From an uncultured Veillonella sp. (GTDB taxonomy: Bacteria; Bacillota; Negativicutes; Veillonellales; Veillonellaceae), in assembly GCF_905209685.1 (NCBI RefSeq), contig NZ_CAJLUB010000003.1, positions 1 to 43,828 of the forward strand: a DNA stretch of 43,828 nucleotides, in the 5' to 3' direction. Position numbers and translations under genes: made by a program. The notes under the pieces were generated by a model that was not told where the DNA came from, did not search any database, and saw only the letters and a program-made list of their open reading frames with translations. Of this stretch, positions 13,242-22,700 are shown piece by piece; position 1 is the first letter of the stretch; each line of letters opens with the position of its first letter.

Positions 13242-14039
13242 TTATGGTTTTTGCGGTGCATGATAATCAGGTTGAGGTCTCCAATCACTCATAGGTGTAT
13301 TTGGATCGGGCATGTCCTGATTTTGAATGTCGAGAATCCAATCACTAGGTCGAGGCCCTTGAGGCGGTGGTGGTGGAACGGGTCCATATATACCTAATTT
13401 AGAAGGAAATAACCGTGGTTGATTAGATGTATAAGGAGATTCTAATTGGTTTAGCGGTTTATAGATACCTTCTGGTGGCTGAACTCCAAATAATGGCCTA
13501 CCTTCTGTTGGAGCCGGTGTACTCAATGGTTTATATGGACGAGGTGGTACGTATGGGTTCTTAGATGTATAGGTAATACGCTCTAATTCCAATGCATTAT
13601 GTAAAATAAATTGACCTATTTCAGCTACAGGAGAACCCTTTGTAGCGACGTGAGCACCTGTAGATAGAACAGAACGCTGATTATTAGCAGTTTCTATAGG
13701 TGCGCCATTTACTTGGTAGAATTTCGCCGGTGCTACATGCCAATCCATGAGGTAAATATCTTTAGATGTATTACCACGATGGTATGTATAATTAGTTGAA
13801 TAATCAGCAATAATATTCTGCTTTTTATAGAGACTAATTGTACGAGCGTGAAGCGTACTATATGTAGGACCTGACTGTGCTAAGCTAAGTGTACTTAAGT
13901 CGATATACACAGTCTCCGAAGGGCTATTATAAGCAACTTGGTATTGAGTAGGCTTGTTCTCTAATTCATATTGTGAAATCGCACTAGCTGATTGTAATGT
14001 TGCTAATGCTAGTATTAAAAAGGGATATAGTTTTCTCAT
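13242..14039 (-). CDS. Secreted proline-rich protein of unknown function
   Basis: 265 aa. An N-terminal signal peptide (MRKLYPFLILALATLQSASA) should be cleaved after ~residue 20. The folded part (residues ~25-165) is beta-rich with YxxYTYHRGN-type strands. It is followed by ~100 residues of proline-rich, low-complexity sequence (YVPPRPYKPLSTPAPTEG; VPPPPPQGPRP). The Pro-rich tail suggests it spans or binds the envelope. GAGAGGTC lies upstream of the ATG. It is convergent with the MFS gene through the shared terminator. Family not recognised. The secreted protein at 14914-15891 also has an RPGYKPLPAVPYT stretch, so the two may be related. Confidence 0.75.
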   Translation of the reverse strand: MRKLYPFLILALATLQSASAISQYELENKPTQYQVAYNSPSETVYIDLSTLSLAQSGPTYSTLHARTISLYKKQNIIADYSTNYTYHRGNTSKDIYLMDWHVAPAKFYQVNGAPIETANNQRSVLSTGAHVATKGSPVAEIGQFILHNALELERITYTSKNPYVPPRPYKPLSTPAPTEGRPLFGVQPPEGIYKPLNQLESPYTSNQPRLFPSKLGIYGPVPPPPPQGPRPSDWILDIQNQDMPDPNTPMSDWRPQPDYHAPQKP

Positions 14040-14182
14040 CTTTGACCTCTCTTATGTGGAATTAGTATACCATAGTCAAACATGTAATTCTATAAAAAAT
14101 GCATATAAAAATCCATAGTATGTATATTGTATATAATTGTCATTTTGTTATATGATTAATGCATAGTACAGGAGGTCTAGAT

Positions 14183-14734
14183 ATGGAAATTATCTGTTTT
14201 GGCGATAGCATCACCCGCGGTTATGATGTGCCTTATGGCCAAGGTTGGGTTGAAATTTGTGATGCATCTATAGAGGGTGTACATTTTACAAATTATGGTG
14301 AAGACGGCTGCTCCGTTCAGGGCATGATTTATAACATTGAAAAATGGCTACCTACAGCTGTAGCTGATTCAACGCGTCATATCTTCTTAATGTGTGGTAC
14401 TAATGATATTTTGCAAGGTCGAGATAGCACATATGTGTTCAAGACCTTGGTGAAAGCTATTGAACTAGCGAGCACAAAGGGGAAGGTTATTATTGGTTTA
14501 GAAACACAAATCGATAGTGATATGGATGGACTCGACATTGTGGTGCGAGAGGTCAATGAACAACTGAAAGCCTATGCAGCAGAGCATGATATAAAGTTTA
14601 TAGATTTCTATACAACCTTATACGAAGCGGATCAAATAGGCCAAATTGTCTTTGCCGGTGAAGTACATCCTAATGCAAGAGGCTATCGTTTGATGGCCTA
14701 TAAAGCGTTAGAAGTATTTACAAGATTATCGTAA
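14183..14734 (+). CDS. SGNH/GDSL-type esterase
   Basis: 183 aa from the ATG at 14183, chosen because AGGAGG lies 8 bases upstream; an in-frame ATG at 14159 has no such site. Block I is FGDSITRG (residues ~6-13, nucleophile Ser in GDS), block III is MCGTNDILQGRD (Gly and Asn of the oxyanion hole) and block V is EVHPNARGY (catalytic His with Asp/Glu three before). No signal peptide, so it is cytosolic. It is an esterase/lipase/deacetylase of the TAP-like branch; substrate unknown. Confidence 0.88.
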   Translation: MEIICFGDSITRGYDVPYGQGWVEICDASIEGVHFTNYGEDGCSVQGMIYNIEKWLPTAVADSTRHIFLMCGTNDILQGRDSTYVFKTLVKAIELASTKGKVIIGLETQIDSDMDGLDIVVREVNEQLKAYAAEHDIKFIDFYTTLYEADQIGQIVFAGEVHPNARGYRLMAYKALEVFTRLS

Positions 14735-14746
14735 AAAAATAAATAT

Positions 14747-14800
14747 AAGAATTCAATTGGTAAGATGCATAAAAAGAATTCAATTGGTAAGATGCATAAA
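14747..14800 (+). repeat. Two exact 27-base tandem repeats
   Basis: AAGAATTCAATTGGTAAGAT followed by GCATAAA occurs twice with no gap (14747-14773, 14774-14800), between the esterase stop and the terminator. Possibly slipped-strand duplication. Confidence 0.85.
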
Positions 14801-14834
14801 AAAGCCCCGAATGAGATATCTCATTCGGGGCTTT
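14801..14834. terminator. Bidirectional terminator, perfect 34-base palindrome
   Basis: AAAGCCCCGAATGAGAT and its exact complement ATCTCATTCGGGGCTTT form a perfect palindrome with A and T runs. It serves the esterase (+) and the secreted protein (-), which converge here. Confidence 0.9.
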
Positions 14835-14913
14835 GGTGATTTATATAGTCTTTAGGTGTGAAGGCTTGTAGCTTTCACCATTATAGTTAATTCGTAACGA
14901 ATTATAGTTAGAA

Positions 14914-15891
14914 TTAGCGAGTACGTGCGTTAGATACGCGAGCGGATTGTGCAATTGCGTATGCAGTACCTTTAACTAAATCGTAAGTATCAGCAGTGTT
15001 GCCCGATACTGTTACAGCTGCTACAGTGTCGTCAGTTACTGCGAACAATGCAGTTGCGTAAGGGTGTTGTGCACCATTTGGAACTGTTACAGCACCAGAT
15101 TTAACAACGATGTAACGGTTGCCGTTGTTGAATACGTCGTAATGAGCAGCTTGTTTTACACCATCATAGCTTTCATTGTAAGCGAACAATGCAGCTACTT
15201 CACCGCCTGCTACTTGACCAGTTTGTTGCATGGAACGCAATTTAGCAGCTGCTACAGCTGTTGGTTGAGTCATGTTAACAGTGATACGCAAGGAGTTGTT
15301 GTTTACAACTGCTTCAGTGATTACGTTTGTAGAGAATACATTTGCAACGCCGTCGCCAGCACGGTTGTAGGAGCTAGCAGTTTTCACTTGGTAGCCGTTA
15401 GTGTATGCAGGCAAGTCGTAAGTGTAAGATTTGCCGTTCAACAACAAGTCGAATGCGTTTAATTGGTTAGTTTTATAACGGGAAACATATGCACTGCCGT
15501 TACCATTAGCTGTTACGGAAGTTACAGTTTCTTGGTATACAGGTTGGCTGTTAGTAGCGATAGGGTCCATGATTTGAAGACCTACAGCTGTTGTTTCAGG
15601 TGCTACGAAGATTGGATCGCCTAATTCTTTAGATACAGGCATTTGTTGAGCCATGTCACCTGCTGTGTAAGGTACCGCTGGTAATGGTTTGTAACCAGGG
15701 CGTGGTGCGCTTGTTACATAACCAGATTGGTACGCTGGTGTAGCTGCTTGAGGTGCAGCGTAAGTATATTGCTCAGCTGCAGCGCGTTCGTAAGCACGTG
15801 CATTAGCATCAACAGATGCTGCGAAAGCAGAGAAAGACATAGTTGTAGCTGCAAATACTGCGAAAGCAGCTGCTAAATGTTTTTTGTTCAT
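14914..15891 (-). CDS. Secreted protein of unknown function
   Basis: 325 aa with a clear signal peptide (MNKKHLAAAFAVFAATTMSF, then SAFAA, cleaved after ~residue 24). Residues ~25-85 are Ala/Tyr/Pro-rich (YTYAAPQAATPAYQSGYV; RPGYKPLPAVPY). Residues ~90-315 are beta-rich with Ala/Thr/Val strands and end with a helix (AYAIAQSARVSNARTR). No family recognised. High-quality site (AGGAGTGAAC) before the ATG and a strong promoter suggest an abundant periplasmic or surface protein. Codon use is strongly biased, as in highly expressed genes. Confidence 0.75.
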   Translation of the reverse strand: MNKKHLAAAFAVFAATTMSFSAFAASVDANARAYERAAAEQYTYAAPQAATPAYQSGYVTSAPRPGYKPLPAVPYTAGDMAQQMPVSKELGDPIFVAPETTAVGLQIMDPIATNSQPVYQETVTSVTANGNGSAYVSRYKTNQLNAFDLLLNGKSYTYDLPAYTNGYQVKTASSYNRAGDGVANVFSTNVITEAVVNNNSLRITVNMTQPTAVAAAKLRSMQQTGQVAGGEVAALFAYNESYDGVKQAAHYDVFNNGNRYIVVKSGAVTVPNGAQHPYATALFAVTDDTVAAVTVSGNTADTYDLVKGTAYAIAQSARVSNARTR

Positions 15892-16224
15892 AATAGTTCA
15901 CTCCTAAATACATGATTTTTACAAATAACACAAATACTAAAATGTATTATATATGAAATTCTGTTAATTGTAAATAAAATATAAAATATTTTCTTAATTA
16001 TAAACAAATTTAATCTAATGAGTCAAATATTGTACAATTTGCCTTTAATTACCCCATAATTAGGCACAGAATATCATATTACTATATAATAATACGTAGT
16101 ATAGTAATATATTATATCGAAAAATTTAGTTTAAATCTATACCTAAGGAAAAGAAATTTAAAAATAAGATGAAGTTTATGATTTCTATAAATTGAGATGG
16201 TGAAAGTTTCACTAGGGAGGTCTC
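15892..16224. other. Divergent intergenic region, AT-rich
   Basis: 333 bases between the secreted protein (-) and addB (+). Apart from the minus-strand promoter at 15997-16026 I see only AT-rich sequence, with no gene and no clear hairpin. addB has a strong GGGAGG site 7 bases before its ATG; I could not fix its promoter. Confidence 0.6.
15997..16026 (-). promoter_or_regulatory. Promoter of the secreted-protein gene
   Basis: On the minus strand TTGACT (complement of 16021-16026) and TATAAT (complement of 15997-16002) are separated by 18 bases. This leaves a leader of ~100 bases before the ATG at 15891. Confidence 0.65.
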
Positions 16225-19200
16225 ATGAGTATTAGCGTCTATTATGGACGAGCAGGATCTGGTAAGACACGTGCCGTATATGAACGGATACGTCAAGTTA
16301 TGACCGATTGTCCAGGGGAACCTATAATCTTACTCGTTCCTGAATCAGCTACGTATCGCGTAGAACGGGAGCTTGCTGAGTTTATGCCTGAAAAAGGCTT
16401 TACCACAGTTCGTGTTGTGGGCTTTGGTCGTTTGGGGTACCAAGTATATCAATCCATAGGCTCTAAGGGGGCCGGTCAATCAAGCTTATCTAGCTTTGGC
16501 CGGTCTATGTTGTTGCGCCTTGTTATGAAACGAAAACAAAAGGAACTAGGCCTCTTAGAACAGGCTACAAAACGTCCTGAGTTTTCTTCTGTATTGCAAC
16601 AACTCTTTTCTGAGTTTCGTGCATTCCGCGTAGGTCCTAATGACCTAGAACGTGGGGCGGATTCAGTAAAAAATAAAGTATTACAAAAGAAATTGCGCGA
16701 ACTTGCTATCTGTATGGCTGCCTATGAAGAGGAAATCAGCCGTCATGGGGAGCGTGACATCGATCCTATTATGGAAATCGTCGAGGCCTTGCCTCAATCT
16801 CCATTGATGGAGAATAGCCATGTCTTTATTGATGGCTTCCATTGGTTTACGCCTACTCACTACGAGTTGATTTATACCTTATTTGATTTGGCGAAGGAAG
16901 CAGTTATAACTATCGACTTACCGATGGCTCCGAAGGCGTTAAATCTCGCTCGTCGAGGGGAACATCTCTTTAGTCGTCCTTTGGAGATTTATGATACCCT
17001 AGTGGCTCGTTATGGTTCTAGTATTAATTGGGTTGGCTTTGATGGAAAACGAGGCCCTCAGATTGTACAAGAATTAGAATCTAATTACTTTACTAGCCCT
17101 AGCAAGCAAAACTCTACAGATACTACGATACCGCTCATTAGAGGCTACAACAGAGAACGGGAAGCTGACGCTGTGGCTCGCCGTATTTTAGCCTATGTAG
17201 AGTCCTCTCCAGAGGCTCGTTACCGCGATGTATGCATCATGCTCCGCGAGTCCGAAACGTACGGAGATACCTTAGAAAAGGTCTTTACTCGCTACGGTAT
17301 TCCGCACTTTATCGACCGTCAACGACCTATGAAAAATCATCCGTTAGGCGAATTATTGACGGCTCTCTTTGATATTGTGCGCCATAGCTATAGCCGAGAT
17401 AGCATGTTCCTCTTGCTGAAAACGGACTTGATGCCTCTTACTCGTGAGGCCGTAGATGAATTAGAGAACTATGTGCTCGAGTTTGGCATCGACCATTATA
17501 AATGGGAACGTGAAAGCTGGCCGTACTTACGAGGCTTCCATGAAGGCCAAAATGAAGAAAACCAGCCTGATGCACCGCGTAGAGCCCGTGTTAATCAAGC
17601 AAGACAAACCATTATGGACATATTATCTCCGTGGTTTGACTTTGCTGCCAATACAGATGGACATACAGGGGCAGAATGGGGCGAACAGCTTTATGGTTTA
17701 TTAGAAACCTTGCAAGTGCCACAGCGCCTCTATGAATGGGCAAAGGACGCAGAAACTGTAGGCGATCAAGAGTCCAAAGCCAGCCATGAACAGATGTACA
17801 ATGCGGTTATTTCTTTCATAGACGAAATCTCTATGGTCATGAATGATGAAGTATTGACCTTAGATGAGATGATGCTACTCCTCGAAGAAGGCTTGAGCGA
17901 CGTAAATTATTCCATGATTCCACCGTCCTTGGACCATGTGGTGATTACTACTATCGAACGTGGTTATAGCCAATGGTGGCCTCAGGTTTTCGTCATGGGC
18001 CTCAATCAAGGTGTTTTCCCACAAAGCATGGGCGATGAAGGTCTTATTAAGGATAAGGAACGTCAAGAATTGGCCGATGCAGGCATTACCTTGGCTGAAG
18101 GGGCTTTGCCGAAGGCTTTCAACGAGAATTTCCTACTATACCTAGCTATGACGCGGGCATCTGATTCGTTGACCTTATCCTATGCAAGTTCTGGTGAAGA
18201 TGGGACCGGTCTTGAGCCATCCCTAGTAGTGAAGCGATTAGAGTCCCTTGGATACGTAGGTAAGGCTATAGATATTCCCCTATCCATTGAGCCTGATACA
18301 GAGGCTGACTATGTGTGGCGTCCGCTTCAAAGTTTGTCCTTATTATCTGAGCGTTGGGGTGCTCTCTTTAGTGGCCATGAGGTCAATCCATTATGGTGGG
18401 GCCTCTATAACTGGGCTTGTGAAAGCGATACTTACCGCCCTCGTTTAGGTGAGGTGTCTCGTGGTATTCGAGATAATAACGATGTACCGGTCATTACAAA
18501 GGATTTAGTGAATGGATTGTTCTTATCTAAAGGCTACATGTCTGGTTCTGTGACGCGTTTAGAGCGATACCAACAATGTCCGTTCAAGTTCTATGCTCAA
18601 TATGGTTTGAAGCTAGAGCCACGTCGTGTGCGTTCTTTTGGTGCTCCTGAAATTGGTACATTCTTACATGCTAATTTAGAGCGTTTAGGTAATTATCTAC
18701 TAGAAAATAATAAACAATGGCGTGATCTCAATGAAGAGGAACAACAAAACTTGTGCCGTACTTTAGCGGAAGAAATTTTACAAGAAAACCACAATGGCGA
18801 GGAAACGAGCGATGCCTACCAAAAGGCAATCGAGCAACGTGTACAACGAACATTACATGTGACGGTAGACCGCCTTGTAGAGTGGTCTAAGCGCAGTGAT
18901 TTTGATACGAAATACTTGGAGCAAGATTTTGGACGTCAAGGCGGCTGGGATCCGATTCGGGTGCCTCTTGGGGAAGACCGTTATTTACGACTTATTGGTC
19001 AAATTGACCGCATCGATGAATATACTCGAGATGGTCAAACCTATGGTATGGTTATTGACTACAAATCGGGTGGCGCTCATGTAACAGCCCAAGATGTGTA
19101 CTATGGTCTTAAATTGCAGCTCATGACATATCTATTGGCCTTAGAATCCGCTTATGGTAACACGCAAGGACAATCTATGGCTCCTGCAGCTGTGGTGTAT

Positions 19201-19701
19201 TCCTATGTGAAGAACCCTAAAATCCCTGCTGGCGCGCCTCTATCCTATGAGGATGCAGTAGCTTTAGCTAAGGAAAGCGACGCATGGCATAATAGCGGCT
19301 ACTTCTCCGATGATATCGAGTTATTGACGCATATAGACAATAAGTTCTTATCCTACGGTTCTAAACGAGGTCCATATGTACCGATTGCTACGAAAAAGGA
19401 TCAAACGATTTCTAGCAGAGATTTACATAAGGTTAAGAACACCGGCGAGTTTGATGTAATGTGCCGTTATACCAACCACGTCATGGCTGACATCGGTCGC
19501 AACATCGGGGATGGTCAATTCCCAATTCAGCCTTACCAGTTAAATAAGAATAGACCTTGTACATACTGTGATTACAACACTGTATGCCGTTTTGACTCTA
19601 GCCGTAATCGATACAATTACTTATCAAGATTGTCCGAAGATGATGCACTAGAACGGATGAAAGAGGTTCTAAACGAAGGAGGTGAAAACCATGGGTGTTA
19701 A
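16225..19701 (+). CDS. addB: ATP-dependent helicase/nuclease subunit AddB
   Basis: 1158 aa, the usual AddB length. With AddA it forms the AddAB (RexBA-type) complex that resects double-strand breaks for RecA recombination. Residues 8-15 are a Walker A (GRAGSGKT), kept in AddB though it is not the main motor. The C-terminal nuclease domain has the iron-sulphur cysteines: CPFKFYAQYGL near residue ~782 and CTYCDYNTVC near ~1112. The nuclease core has MVIDYKSGG and a Q-L-M-T-Y helix. AGGGAGG precedes the ATG. It overlaps addA by 11 bases, so the two are translated together. Confidence 0.95.
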   Translation: MSISVYYGRAGSGKTRAVYERIRQVMTDCPGEPIILLVPESATYRVERELAEFMPEKGFTTVRVVGFGRLGYQVYQSIGSKGAGQSSLSSFGRSMLLRLVMKRKQKELGLLEQATKRPEFSSVLQQLFSEFRAFRVGPNDLERGADSVKNKVLQKKLRELAICMAAYEEEISRHGERDIDPIMEIVEALPQSPLMENSHVFIDGFHWFTPTHYELIYTLFDLAKEAVITIDLPMAPKALNLARRGEHLFSRPLEIYDTLVARYGSSINWVGFDGKRGPQIVQELESNYFTSPSKQNSTDTTIPLIRGYNREREADAVARRILAYVESSPEARYRDVCIMLRESETYGDTLEKVFTRYGIPHFIDRQRPMKNHPLGELLTALFDIVRHSYSRDSMFLLLKTDLMPLTREAVDELENYVLEFGIDHYKWERESWPYLRGFHEGQNEENQPDAPRRARVNQARQTIMDILSPWFDFAANTDGHTGAEWGEQLYGLLETLQVPQRLYEWAKDAETVGDQESKASHEQMYNAVISFIDEISMVMNDEVLTLDEMMLLLEEGLSDVNYSMIPPSLDHVVITTIERGYSQWWPQVFVMGLNQGVFPQSMGDEGLIKDKERQELADAGITLAEGALPKAFNENFLLYLAMTRASDSLTLSYASSGEDGTGLEPSLVVKRLESLGYVGKAIDIPLSIEPDTEADYVWRPLQSLSLLSERWGALFSGHEVNPLWWGLYNWACESDTYRPRLGEVSRGIRDNNDVPVITKDLVNGLFLSKGYMSGSVTRLERYQQCPFKFYAQYGLKLEPRRVRSFGAPEIGTFLHANLERLGNYLLENNKQWRDLNEEEQQNLCRTLAEEILQENHNGEETSDAYQKAIEQRVQRTLHVTVDRLVEWSKRSDFDTKYLEQDFGRQGGWDPIRVPLGEDRYLRLIGQIDRIDEYTRDGQTYGMVIDYKSGGAHVTAQDVYYGLKLQLMTYLLALESAYGNTQGQSMAPAAVVYSYVKNPKIPAGAPLSYEDAVALAKESDAWHNSGYFSDDIELLTHIDNKFLSYGSKRGPYVPIATKKDQTISSRDLHKVKNTGEFDVMCRYTNHVMADIGRNIGDGQFPIQPYQLNKNRPCTYCDYNTVCRFDSSRNRYNYLSRLSEDDALERMKEVLNEGGENHGC

Positions 19702-22700
19702 ATGGACGCCAGAGCAGGAGTCTGCCATTATAGCACCTAAGGATTCGTCCTTAGATAATCAAACCTTGCTAGTCGCTGCAGCGGCTGGCTCAGGTAAAAC
19801 GGCAGTTCTCGTAGAGCGTATCATTACGCGTTTAAAGGATATGGATAATCCTTTGTCCGTACAAGAGCTCATGGTTGTAACCTTTACAAAGGCGGCGGCA
19901 CAAGAGATGAGTGCTCGTATTGGGCTTGCTTTGGCAAAAGCCATGGAGTCTACCGATGATGCGGTCATGCAAGAGCGTCTTGAACGACAGCTTAATCTCT
20001 TACCGTCTGCGCATATTTCTACGTTGCACTCTTTCTGCCAATGGGTGATTCGTTCCTATTTCTATAAGCTTGATATTAATCCAACGGCTCGCATTGGTAA
20101 CGAAGCAGAAATGGCACTCTTACAACAAGAGGTATTAGCCGATTTATTGACTAAATCCTATGAAGAGGGCCTTTATAATATCTATGAATTGGCGGACTTT
20201 TTCAGCGATGATAAATCTGATGCAGGCTTAACGGCAAAGATTATGTCTTTGTATAACTACGCTATGTCCCTTGCTAATCCTGATGGATGGCTACGTAAAG
20301 CATTAGCACCTTATAAAGAGGCAATGGAAATAAACCCAAGCGATACGCTATGGGGCCAATATATGTGGGATCAACATATAGCTGTTATAGACCGCATTCG
20401 TGAGCGCTTAGAGCGGATGGAACAAATCTTGCTAGATCCAGTGGGGCCTCATAAATGGCAAAACATATATGATAACCAATTGGCTGCACTAGGCATGCTT
20501 TCAAATGCTCAAACCTGGGATGATATGGGCGAAGCGTGTAAGCATATAGACACCTTTATTAAAGATCAGTTCCGCATGGGTTCAAAAGAGGCTCAATCCT
20601 ATGACCCTATATTAGTAGCTGAGTTTAAATCCTTAGGTGCTCAAAATAAGGATGACCTAAAAGCCATGCAAGCTTCTGTATTCACAGTGCCAGAAGCTAC
20701 CTTGCAAGAGCAGTTCAAAGCTCAATATCCTATCATTGAAGGTCTTGTGGAGCTCACCATTGCGTTCCACCAAGCCTATCGGGACATGAAGCAAGAGCAA
20801 GGCATTATGGACTTTAGTGACTTGGAGCATCTATGTTTAGCCCTTCTCGTTGAGCCTGGTACAGAGGATGATCCTCAGCCGTCTGACGTGGCGAAGGAGC
20901 TGCAAGATACTTTTAAAGAGATCATGGTCGACGAATACCAAGATACGAACGGTGTGCAAGAGACGATTATCAACTTGATTTCTCGCGTCGACAATCGGTT
21001 CTACGTAGGTGACGTGAAGCAGGCCATTTATAGCTTCCGTATGGCGGATAGCTCTCTATTTATGGAGAAATATAACACCTACGGTGGTAATGATGCGGTA
21101 GAACGCCGTATCGATTTGGCGAAGAACTTCCGATCTCACGAAAATATCTTGGCTGCCACGAATTTCTTGTTCTATCAAATTATGACAGAAGAGGCGGCGG
21201 AGCTCAATTATACTGAGGCTGAATCCCTCATTCCTGGCCGTATCGTAGAGAATGCGCCTGAGGACTGGGTTGGAGGCGATGTGGAATTGCAGCTTTTAGA
21301 TGTGAGCAAGGATACCCTCGGTGCTAGTGAAAGCGATGAAGACGAAGGGGATGACCCTGAGAACAACGAACGCGAGCTAGATTTCATTATTCAAAAGATT
21401 AAGGAAATTCACGCTGCTAAGAAGCAGGTGCAAAATCCAGATGGTACATTCCGTCAAATCGAGTGGCGAGACTTTGCGATTTTGCGCAGATCCTTGGCGG
21501 GGTGGGGCACCCGTGCCGTAGAGGCCATGCGCCAAGCAGGTATCCCTGCGGTGGTAAATGAACGGGATGGGTATTTTGAAGCCCAAGAAATTCAGCTTTT
21601 ACTAGCGTTGCTATCCATCATAGACAATCCTGAACAAGACTTGCCGATGGCAGCGGTATTGCACTCTGGATTAGTTGGGCTTGATGCAAACGAATTAGGT
21701 GCTTTGCGTCTCTCTGGTGAGGGTTCATTGTGGTCTCTCATGCCAGCTTATGCAGAAGAGGCTCAAGATGAGCGCTTATTATCCTTTATTGGACATATGG
21801 AGCGTTGGCGTACCTTGTCGCGTCGTCACGGTGTGACCGATTTATTGTGGGATATTTACGAATCTCAAGATTACGTAAATTATGTAGGGGCTATGCCGAA
21901 TGGTCTTGTGCGTCGAGCAAATGTGCTCGCCTTATATGACCGCGCTAAAGGGTATGAAGCCTCTGGCTTCCGTGGACTCTTTAGATTCTTGCGCTTTGTT
22001 GAAAGCTTGCGCGATAGCAATCAAGATATGCCACTTGCCAATGTGGTCAGTGAAGCGGACAATGTAGTGCGCGTCATGACCATTCATAAGAGTAAGGGCC
22101 TTGAGTTCCCTGTTGTATTCCTGTCTGGGATGCAAAAGAAATTCAATATGATGGACCTTCGCTCTGAGCTTCTTATCGATAAGAACGCAGGCCTTGGCTT
22201 AAAGGGATACTTCACAGATATTCGGGTATCCTTCCCGACTATGCCGTGGTTCTATGTGAAAGACGTCAAAGAGGCGGCCCTGAAAGGCGAGGAACAGCGT
22301 ATTCTTTATGTAGCGTTAACACGAGCACGAGATAAGCTGTTTATGACGGGCTTTGTGAAAGGCTTTAAAAATTCTAAGGGTGGGTTGAGCACATTAGGTG
22401 AACTCATTAAAAATGCTGCCTCTGTAGAAGGCCAACAATTGCCAACGGATATTATCACCCAAGCTAATACATACTTAGACTGGCTCATAATGGGCTTTGC
22501 TCGTCATTTAGACGGCGGCAATCCATTGCGTGTAGCCATTGAGTACGAAGGGCCAACCTATTTTGACTTACTGGACAAGAAGTGCCGCATAAAGGTTGAA
22601 ATTCACGATGGCTCTCTTTACGGTGATCTCGATTATAAAGCAGATATTGACGAAACCACTATCAACAAGGTGCGTGAGCTAAAAGCTGTTAACTCTGTAG

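Noticed and set aside
15064..15462. 132-residue + strand frame opposite the secreted protein
   Set aside because: Antisense shadow of a strongly codon-biased gene; no ribosome-binding site and implausible composition.
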